Virus record (IMG/VR): IMGVR_UViG_3300023174_000506
Span: 1-29,258 of that record
Reading direction: 5' to 3' (one strand)
From: a virus
Length of the DNA stretch: 29,258 bases
In this document: in pieces, positions 17,624-23,024 of the stretch
Numbering within the stretch: the stretch's first letter is position 1
Layout: each line of letters starts with the position of its first letter
Made by a program: the position numbers and the translations under genes
Notes under the pieces: model-generated
Told to the model about the DNA's origin: nothing
Database searches by the model: none
The model's input: the letters and a program-made list of their open reading frames with translations, nothing else

Positions 17624-17999
17624 TTTGAGGTTTTTCCTTACGAAGTTTAGTCCCTACATTATGGCTCCCTAAAGCATCTTTAATCAAGTGCATACCCCAT
17701 TCTGCAGCGCATCCAGCATGCATAGCCAAGGTTACATAATAGTGCCCATACTTTTCTGTGTAGTCCGAAGGATTTGCAACGACTGCTAATTTAGCTAATG
17801 GGCTTAAGTTACTTTCAAACTCATCTTTAGCTAGGTTTACACCATCCCAAAAAACGGCATCTTCTGACCTAAGTATTTTTCTATTTCTACAGGAAGGGTA
17901 TACACACATGCAAATTTCGGTTTCACCTCTATACCCGTCAAACTCCCCTTTCTCCTCGTTTAATTTTCTACCTGCAGGTATACCTTCACTAAAGCTCAT
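17601..17999 (-). CDS. Unknown Cys/His-containing phage protein
   Basis: A 132-residue protein that I do not recognise. Visible features are a Cys-rich stretch 'EICMCVYPSCRNRK' (about 28-41) and a later 'MHAGCAAEWGMHLI' (about 93-106), which together could bind zinc. Lys/Arg-rich tails are present at the C-terminus. It is coupled by ATGA to the Cas4/RecB-like nuclease upstream and overlaps the HNH gene downstream, so it is likely co-translated with two nucleases. A DNA-binding accessory role is possible but unsupported by a named domain. Confidence 0.65.
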   Translation of the reverse strand: MSFSEGIPAGRKLNEEKGEFDGYRGETEICMCVYPSCRNRKILRSEDAVFWDGVNLAKDEFESNLSPLAKLAVVANPSDYTEKYGHYYVTLAMHAGCAAEWGMHLIKDALGSHNVGTKLRKEKPQNAIREQT

Positions 18000-18667
18000 T
18001 TGCGTCTCTCCTTATAGTTATGGCAAGTCTTGACGGGGCACCAACCGCATAACGGACCCGCTACTGCGTTCCATACACCTGTTTCTAGGGCTGTTTCAAG
18101 CCGTTCCAAGTCAAACCGCACATGTTCAAAGTAAGCTAATTTGTGTTGCGAATTGTGTTCTTTATTAACAAATTCATTGCTAACTACAAATATCAAAGCA
18201 GACTTAAGCGTTTTAAGTTCTGGGAAGTGAGCAAATACCGCACCTGCTAGTAAATCCAACTGTTTTAAGTCAGCGTACTTTGCATTCTTACTGCTCTTGT
18301 AATCCACTAGGTAGCCTTCATCGCCATTAACAATCAGCAAGTCAGCGATACCCCGATACCAAGCATCTTTATCGTAGAACCCACAAGGATTAAGTCTGCC
18401 ACCTTTATTAGATACACCTAGTTCAATCTCAGTATGCTTCTCACCTGGTATGTTCTTAAGCGCATCTACTGTCTCTTTAATAAACGCAAACTGAGGGGGT
18501 ATGGGTGTGCCATCTTTAATATAGTCTTCAGCAGCTTTGTGTAGCTCTTTGCCATATATTGTGGCTTCACTACCTTCGTCTTTGACATCCTTAGCTACCT
18601 TAAGATGGTAATACTTCTTCGGGCATTGTTGAAATGTTTTAAGACTGCTGTATGACCATGCTGGCAT
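17996..18667 (-). CDS. Cas4/RecB-like PD-(D/E)XK nuclease with probable Fe-S cluster
   Basis: A 223-residue nuclease. Catalytic signatures in order are 'GKELHKAAE' (H43), 'GIADLL' (D109), 'VDYKSSK' (D122, K124) and 'LKQLDLLAGA' (Q136). This is the H-D-DxK-Q order of the RecB/PDDEXK_1 group. Four cysteines, C15 and C207, C210, C215 ('CGWCPVKTC'), reproduce the one-plus-three layout of Cas4 and AddB Fe-S cluster nucleases. It probably acts as an exonuclease on DNA ends in recombination or host DNA degradation. A TTG at 18679 is possible, but the ATG at 18667 has GGAAG 5 bases upstream and begins just after the previous stop. No CRISPR or cas1/cas2 gene is in the window. Confidence 0.88.
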   Translation of the reverse strand: MPAWSYSSLKTFQQCPKKYYHLKVAKDVKDEGSEATIYGKELHKAAEDYIKDGTPIPPQFAFIKETVDALKNIPGEKHTEIELGVSNKGGRLNPCGFYDKDAWYRGIADLLIVNGDEGYLVDYKSSKNAKYADLKQLDLLAGAVFAHFPELKTLKSALIFVVSNEFVNKEHNSQHKLAYFEHVRFDLERLETALETGVWNAVAGPLCGWCPVKTCHNYKERRK

Positions 18668-18668
18668 A

Positions 18669-18929
18669 TTATCTTCCAAATCTTGGCAAGCAAGTTACAT
18701 CGACAGGAACATCAGATAAGTAGCCATTAATCTTGCGTCTAGACATAATGACGGATGGTCTAAGCCCGCTAGATTCGCACTCTTGAACCGCCAAAATTAC
18801 TTGGCTTCGGCTCATCTGTGGAAGTTCTTTTTCCACCATAAGTTTTGTCTCGGGTATGTTTGATGTATCTAAGTGGGATGAGGAGCATGCTCCTAACAAT
18901 CCACACATTAACAACGCTAGTTTTTTCAT
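18669..18929 (-). CDS. Small phage lipoprotein
   Basis: An 86-residue protein with a lipoprotein signal peptide. It has a basic start MKK, a hydrophobic core, and lipobox L-G-A-C with C15 as the lipidated residue. Ser at +2 predicts outer-membrane sorting in a Gram-negative cell. The mature part (about 71 residues) contains two further Cys residues (C51, C80), possibly a disulfide, and a beta-like 'SVIMSRRKINGYLSDVPVDVTC'-type region. It is not Pro-rich, so it does not look like an Rz1 spanin. It is coupled by ATGA to the zinc-ribbon gene and directly precedes the nuclease. Early expression of an outer-membrane lipoprotein would fit superinfection exclusion, but that is inference. Confidence 0.78.
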   Translation of the reverse strand: MKKLALLMCGLLGACSSSHLDTSNIPETKLMVEKELPQMSRSQVILAVQECESSGLRPSVIMSRRKINGYLSDVPVDVTCLPRFGR

Positions 18930-19168
18930 TCCTTTCTCCTCTTTGATGAATATTTAGCTTTTGAAATTTTTGCTAAGCACTGAGCACATTTCCATCGTCG
19001 AATTGGTCTATGCCGACTACCAACAATAAGCACCTGACCACCAATATCAGGCTGATAGCTAGTACAACTCGAGCAATATTTTTTTCCACCACTAAGCACC
19101 TTTTCTGATATATCGCTTTCTAGGTTTAACTGCTGCAATTCCAAGTTCTTCTCCTTTATCTCTAGCAT
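18926..19168 (-). CDS. Zinc-ribbon-like small protein
   Basis: Up to 80 residues, with two CxxC knuckles, 'CSSC' (32-35) and 'CAQC' (61-64), about 26 residues apart, and a Lys/Arg-rich C-terminus: a zinc ribbon that may bind nucleic acid. The N-terminal part overlaps the upstream 69-residue gene by 77 bases and has no Shine-Dalgarno at the ATG (19168). A TTG at 19144 has a perfect AAGGAG 6 bases upstream and would give 72 residues with both knuckles intact. The TTG may be the real start. Coupled by ATGA to the lipoprotein gene. Confidence 0.65.
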   Translation of the reverse strand: MLEIKEKNLELQQLNLESDISEKVLSGGKKYCSSCTSYQPDIGGQVLIVGSRHRPIRRWKCAQCLAKISKAKYSSKRRKE

Positions 19169-19301
19169 CCATTAGGGCATCTGCCATGCGATACGACGCT
19201 TCAGCCATATCCTGTGGTGTGCCTATATTTTTCATAATTAGCCCACACATAGCCAAGCCCGCAAATATATCACGTAACATACCTTTATCTTCTTCAGTCA
19301 T
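19092..19301 (-). CDS. Short conserved-type helical phage protein
   Basis: A 69-residue protein with the layout 'DIFAGLAMCGLIMKN ... AEASYRMADALMDARD', followed by a basic tail. It has two helices joined by a short turn. Small proteins with an 'A-x-A-MxGL' helix and 'A-x3-Y-x-MADAL' helix are common across unrelated tailed phages as accessory early genes with no known role. The start overlaps the end of the 86-residue gene by 8 bases. Confidence 0.7.
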   Translation of the reverse strand: MTEEDKGMLRDIFAGLAMCGLIMKNIGTPQDMAEASYRMADALMDARDKGEELGIAAVKPRKRYIRKGA

Positions 19302-19554
19302 TTATACCCGCCTCTCTTAATTTACTTCGTAGCCGTTGGCATTCAGCTTGCACCGTATTTAACTGTTCGGTAACTATATGTAACTGATGCCGTAGCATTT
19401 CTTCTGTATCTTCTTTATCTTGTATCGACACCAACCCAGCAAAAGGTATTGGCTCTACTGTAATAACAGCATCTTCATAACCTGGATGGTATGGTGCTTC
19501 TTCTACTTTTTTGCGATAGGCTTCGTTTTTATCATCTGTTGTAAATGTTGTCAT
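19294..19554 (-). CDS. Small acidic protein with C-terminal coiled coil
   Basis: An 86-residue protein that I do not recognise. Residues about 1-45 are acidic and probably extended; about 48-83 form a Glu/Gln/Leu-rich coiled coil ('EEMLRHQLHIVTEQLNTVQA'). The ATG overlaps the stop of the FkbM methyltransferase gene (ATGA), so it is probably translated by coupling with it. The coiled coil suggests oligomerisation. Confidence 0.62.
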   Translation of the reverse strand: MTTFTTDDKNEAYRKKVEEAPYHPGYEDAVITVEPIPFAGLVSIQDKEDTEEMLRHQLHIVTEQLNTVQAECQRLRSKLREAGIND

Positions 19555-20273
19555 TTAGTACCCCCATATGTAGCTAAGTTATTTTGTCCTAACTGTTGTA
19601 TCTTATAGCCGTGACCTTCTAGGTATTCAAGCAGTGCTTTACGCTTAGGTTCAAACCATGGCTTCCATGTCCATGCTTCAAAAATAATTGGTGGGTAGTT
19701 GTTCTTCTTGATGGTTTTAATACCGCCTTTAATTACTTCTAATTCATGCCCCTCTACGTCAATCTTAATAAGACGTACGTTTTGATGCGCACCTGAGTCC
19801 AAAGTAAACACCACCAATGGTTCTTTAACCCCCTCGGTTGTACACTCGTACTCATTCTCACGAACCTCTTTATCCATACTAAATGCACCAATATTACCCT
19901 CGGCTGTATAGTCAGGCATTACAAGCACTAGCCGTTCTTCTTTGTCCGATAGTCCAAAGTTATGGCAATGAATATTATCTAGCCCATTAATGAACGTATT
20001 GGCACATAGCTGGTAATAGACTATCCGTTGTGGCTCAAAGGCATGGTAAAGATGCTTCGGCACTTTCTTAGCCAAGGGTACACAGAACGTACCCAAATTA
20101 GCCCCAATGTCTAGCACCTCACCTTCGGGTGCATCCATTAATAACTTAAGGCTTAGTTGATGTATGTCGTTCTCGTACAGTTCTTGTTTTAAATGGGTTG
20201 ATATTAAGTCTTGCCCTTTGAACACAAGAAATTGTGTGCCGTCTACTTTTACTAGTTCGCAATTAGGTAACAT
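19551..20273 (-). CDS. FkbM-family SAM-dependent methyltransferase
   Basis: A 240-residue enzyme. The SAM-binding motif I is 'LDIGANLGTF' (54-63). The acidic loop 'AFEP' (78-81) and the hallmark 'LIKIDVEGHELEVIKGG' (168-184) follow, which together define the FkbM family. Family members O-methylate sugars or small molecules. It sits 1 base downstream of a glycosyltransferase gene, so the two probably act on one glycan, for example decorating a virion protein, host surface sugar or modified DNA base. Which of these applies cannot be read from the sequence. No truncation is visible; the length is normal for a stand-alone FkbM domain. Confidence 0.88.
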   Translation of the reverse strand: MLPNCELVKVDGTQFLVFKGQDLISTHLKQELYENDIHQLSLKLLMDAPEGEVLDIGANLGTFCVPLAKKVPKHLYHAFEPQRIVYYQLCANTFINGLDNIHCHNFGLSDKEERLVLVMPDYTAEGNIGAFSMDKEVRENEYECTTEGVKEPLVVFTLDSGAHQNVRLIKIDVEGHELEVIKGGIKTIKKNNYPPIIFEAWTWKPWFEPKRKALLEYLEGHGYKIQQLGQNNLATYGGTK

Positions 20274-20274
20274 C

Positions 20275-21048
20275 TTATGCCCTCGGTAAAGTACCGCTAA
20301 AGTTATACGTACCGCTATGAGTTAGGTTTGCCCAAGGCGCCGCATATACTTTGAAGCCTGCTTTGCGAGCAATCTTGCAGAAGTGGTAATCCTCTGATAG
20401 CAGTCGGTTTGTATCCTCATCAATACTGGTATCAAAGAACTCGCTAATGATTTTCTTTACTGGGTTCTTGTCTACGATGAGGATCATGTCGTTGGTATAG
20501 GTTGGTACTAATGGTTTTAATGTCTCAAACACATTGCGCTTGATAAGCATAAAGCCTGTACCGCCGTTGTCAATCTCCATAGGTTCGTTGATATTGCCCG
20601 TGCTTTCCATTGCACCGCCTACTAAGTTCACCACGAAAGAGCCTGTGTAATTACCCAAATCTTTATAGTCCACACCCCGCTTGACCGCATCATGTACTAA
20701 CTGCCAGTTAATTTCTTTTTTGGGATATAGACCACAAATAATGTCTTTGTCAGCATCAATCATACGCACAATATCTTTTGGGTCAAAACTAATATCGGCA
20801 TCAATAAACATCAGATGTGTTGCGTCTGACTGCATGAAGTCATAAGCCATGCCGTTGCGAGCACGGGTAATTAAAGACTCATTCATCATGTACGAGTAAT
20901 ACATCTGAATACTTCGTGGCGAGAATGTTTGCACACAGTTAAGAATACCCATGGTGTAACCGCCTGTGCATAGCCCACCATACATCGGTGTAGCTACAAA
21001 TAATTTAGCGGGCTTTGGCGTTTCTATTGCTGATACGTTTTCTAACAT
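20275..21048 (-). CDS. GT-A-fold glycosyltransferase-like protein
   Basis: A 257-residue protein. A strand-loop start 'LFVATPMYGG' (16-24), the 'SLITRARN' segment (58-65), and the metal-binding DxD motif in 'LMFIDADISF' (D83, D85) mark a GT-A-like nucleotide-sugar transferase. A later 'NGGTGFMLIKRNVFE' (about 160-175) and 'SEDYHFCKIARKAGF' (about 218-232) match the acceptor-side motifs of this group. No membrane anchor is seen, so it is cytosolic. Good Shine-Dalgarno AAGGAG, 6 bases before ATG. It is immediately followed by the FkbM gene, which implies a shared glycan pathway. The donor sugar is unknown. Confidence 0.85.
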   Translation of the reverse strand: MLENVSAIETPKPAKLFVATPMYGGLCTGGYTMGILNCVQTFSPRSIQMYYSYMMNESLITRARNGMAYDFMQSDATHLMFIDADISFDPKDIVRMIDADKDIICGLYPKKEINWQLVHDAVKRGVDYKDLGNYTGSFVVNLVGGAMESTGNINEPMEIDNGGTGFMLIKRNVFETLKPLVPTYTNDMILIVDKNPVKKIISEFFDTSIDEDTNRLLSEDYHFCKIARKAGFKVYAAPWANLTHSGTYNFSGTLPRA

Positions 21049-21216
21049 TTATTGCTCCTTTTTAATTTGTTCATTTCTTGCCTGTTTAATCTCTTCCAAC
21101 ATCTTTTCCATCAGGTCTGCGCAATAACCCATAAAAGGAAATTTGGTTGTTCCATTAGCGACACTACGTGCCAGCCCAATAGTATTTTCAACTGTTCGTA
21201 TGCTCACCTTTCTCAT
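21049..21216 (-). CDS. 55-residue micro-protein (short ORF)
   Basis: Translated directly from the sequence: begins MRKVSIRTVENT, ends NEQIKKEQ, 55 residues, mixed hydrophobic and charged, helical C-terminus. Its ATG overlaps the stop of the 60-residue gene (ATGA), and its stop touches the ATG of the glycosyltransferase. Its 3' end carries the AAGGAG ribosome-binding site of the next gene. Function unknown. Support comes from exact packing between neighbours rather than homology. Confidence 0.6.
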   Translation of the reverse strand: MRKVSIRTVENTIGLARSVANGTTKFPFMGYCADLMEKMLEEIKQARNEQIKKEQ

Positions 21217-21235
21217 TTCTCACTCGCTTTCTTTA
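21213..21235. repeat. 23-bp direct repeat at micro-gene junction, copy 1
   Basis: Identical over 23 bases to 21392-21414. It covers the last codons (KKASEK), stop and next ATG of the 60-residue gene/55-residue gene junction. Confidence 0.9.
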
Positions 21236-21395
21236 TCTTTTCCCATTCAGCCTCTATGTATTCATCCGACAATGGCTTGGCAATTTTAATTGCTTTATTC
21301 AACATATCTTCTGTGACTGTGCAAGTCCATACATGATCGGTCTTATAAAAACGCATAACCAAAGTGCCGATAGGAAACTCCTTAAACGTGTTCAT
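21213..21395 (-). CDS. 60-residue micro-protein of unknown function
   Basis: A 60-residue protein. The N-terminal half is beta-like ('IGTLVMRFYKTDHVWTCTV'), the C-terminal half an acidic/basic helix ending KKASEK. The same KKASEK ending closes the 74-residue neighbour, and the DNA at both junctions is identical over 23 bases. It is coupled by ATGA on both sides. I do not recognise a family. Confidence 0.62.
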   Translation of the reverse strand: MNTFKEFPIGTLVMRFYKTDHVWTCTVTEDMLNKAIKIAKPLSDEYIEAEWEKIKKASEK

Positions 21396-21414
21396 TTCTC
21401 ACTCGCTTTCTTTA
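21392..21414. repeat. 23-bp direct repeat at micro-gene junction, copy 2
   Basis: Second copy of the 23-base repeat, at the 74-residue/60-residue gene junction, 179 bases from the first. The third junction (around 21613-21618) shares only the core AGAAATGA on the - strand. Confidence 0.9.
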
Positions 21415-21616
21415 GTATTGCTCTAGCAAAATCCCTAATTCCACCATTGTCAGCCTCAGTTTCTTTATACAGATTTACTATTTCCTCATCTGTTAGTGTC
21501 TTTGCTGGATGGGTGTAGAGTGGAAACCATTTAAAACCCTGTTTATCAACCTCAGGCTTTTCAAAAAAAGCAATAACACCATCTTCTCTAGCCCACGCTA
21601 TTGGTTCATTGTTCAT
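21392..21616 (-). CDS. 74-residue phage protein with 'PLYTHPAKTLTDEEI' motif
   Basis: A 74-residue protein. Starts 'MNNEPIAWAREDG', continues 'WFPLYTHPAKTLTDEEI' and ends in a helix with KKASEK. The 'EP-AW ... PLYTHP' pattern is widespread in small early proteins of many tailed phages and prophages; its function is unknown to me. Linked by ATGA overlaps to the membrane micro-protein upstream and the 60-residue gene downstream. Confidence 0.72.
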   Translation of the reverse strand: MNNEPIAWAREDGVIAFFEKPEVDKQGFKWFPLYTHPAKTLTDEEIVNLYKETEADNGGIRDFARAILKKASEK

Positions 21617-21786
21617 TTCTGAATCCTATTCCATAGTTCAGACAAGGGCATCCCTTTAATTTCTCTCCAGCCAATGTGTATACAAGCATACATAATGAAC
21701 AGGAAGAAAGCAAAGACCACGGCAAAGATCAGCACCGCACAGGTGGCTAAAAACAAGGCAAACATGTTAAGTATTGTGACGATCAT
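21613..21786 (-). CDS. 57-residue membrane micro-protein (short ORF)
   Basis: Translated directly: begins MIVTILNMFALFLATCAV, ends LSELWNRIQK; 57 residues. Residues about 2-38 are almost entirely hydrophobic, giving one long or two tightly packed transmembrane helices, followed by a charged cytosolic-type tail. It starts 2 bases after the stop of the 411-residue gene and overlaps the 74-residue gene by ATGA. A small early inner-membrane protein could be an exclusion, lysis-regulating or host-takeover factor; nothing decides between these. Confidence 0.65.
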   Translation of the reverse strand: MIVTILNMFALFLATCAVLIFAVVFAFFLFIMYACIHIGWREIKGMPLSELWNRIQK

Positions 21787-21788
21787 TT

Positions 21789-23024
21789 TTAAACTACCCT
21801 ATTTTCTTTGTAATTACCAACGGCATAGTCTTTGATAATCTTGCCGTTTTCTTCATCGCCCACTAGCATTGGGTCTATCCATACTTTCTTACCTGACTTT
21901 TTCATAGTCCGCCAATGACCTCGTCTCCAATGTAGTCGGGGTGATGCGTGTGTGCCATGTGGTATGGACGGCAACGCTGACTTTTTACCATCAACAGTAA
22001 TTAATCTAAATTCAATCAAAGGCTTCTTACCTTTGTTCATACGCTTTTTATTTACAGCAACTTCGTTAGGGGTAGGGGCGGATACGTACATATCACCACC
22101 CGCTATGGTTAGCATATAAATAGCAATAATTGCATGAGTTGTCATGCTTTCCATTGTGCTTTCTTTCGCTAACTCATAATTGTTTTTATTTGTTGAATTT
22201 AGTGGTCTAGATACTTTTAATTTGCCTTCTACAAAATGTAATACACAATGCGCTATATAATACTTATTTCCTACTTCGTTAGGTCTAGTAAACAAGGCAT
22301 GCACTGAAATGTATTCAGCATGTTGTATTAAGAAAAAAGAGTAGAGCAAATTAACTGTTCCGTCTTGTTCCGTCATGGTTGTGGGGTAGTCGTAGTTTGG
22401 GTCGTCATCTACTTTTTCTCCCGATATTATTGTTATTTTTGGAAATGGGAGACGCAACTCACCTAGCGCCTCAATTTCTTTTACGGCTGTTTCATATGTT
22501 AAGTCCTCAACAAACTTACGCTCAACAATCACTTTTGGATACTCAAGAATGCAGTCAATAATTTCTTGAGCTTTACCCTTGTGGTCGTTAGTATAAATAT
22601 CAAAGCATTTACCTTCTTGCGCTAACTTAACATAGTCAGTAAACGCATTTAGCATTTTGCTTTTTATTTCAGGATTTTCAATTGCACTTTTGACGTTGGG
22701 GTATAGCTGGTCAGTAAAACCAATTGACGCAACGGGGTATAGTTTGCTACTGTCTTTTTGTTTAAGACTTTTAATTGCGTTTTCAGTACCTCTAGTTACA
22801 GAACGAAATTTATTCCGAAATTCTTTTGCGTGTTTTTTATCTTTTGGCTCCGAGACTAATTTTGCTATATCTTCGTAGCTAAACGTACCCTCCACCCCAT
22901 CACTATTTTTAAGGTGAAATGAACCATCGGGCATTCTAGTAGACTCAATAACACGTCCATCAGGAGAACGAATAGCTAATTCGTTTTCAGTTTTTTTCAG
23001 TATCTCTGGTTTAGCATTCTCCAT
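21789..23024 (-). CDS. 411-residue orphan protein with HWRRGHWR C-terminal motif
   Basis: The N-terminus has short beta repeats ('SPDGRVIESTRMPDGSFHL', about 19-37). The middle (about 60-330) is mixed alpha/beta with no motif I can name. The C-terminus carries 'HASPRLHWRRGHWRTM' and 'GKKVWIDPMLVGD', a His/Arg/Trp-rich signature that I recall from various phage and mobile-element proteins of unknown function, and which may bind nucleic acid or metal. The start overlaps the polymerase stop by 14 bases, with a good GGGAG Shine-Dalgarno 6 bases before ATG. It is the only large gene between PolA and the micro-gene chain, and its function is unassigned. Confidence 0.78.
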   Translation of the reverse strand: MENAKPEILKKTENELAIRSPDGRVIESTRMPDGSFHLKNSDGVEGTFSYEDIAKLVSEPKDKKHAKEFRNKFRSVTRGTENAIKSLKQKDSSKLYPVASIGFTDQLYPNVKSAIENPEIKSKMLNAFTDYVKLAQEGKCFDIYTNDHKGKAQEIIDCILEYPKVIVERKFVEDLTYETAVKEIEALGELRLPFPKITIISGEKVDDDPNYDYPTTMTEQDGTVNLLYSFFLIQHAEYISVHALFTRPNEVGNKYYIAHCVLHFVEGKLKVSRPLNSTNKNNYELAKESTMESMTTHAIIAIYMLTIAGGDMYVSAPTPNEVAVNKKRMNKGKKPLIEFRLITVDGKKSALPSIPHGTHASPRLHWRRGHWRTMKKSGKKVWIDPMLVGDEENGKIIKDYAVGNYKENRVV

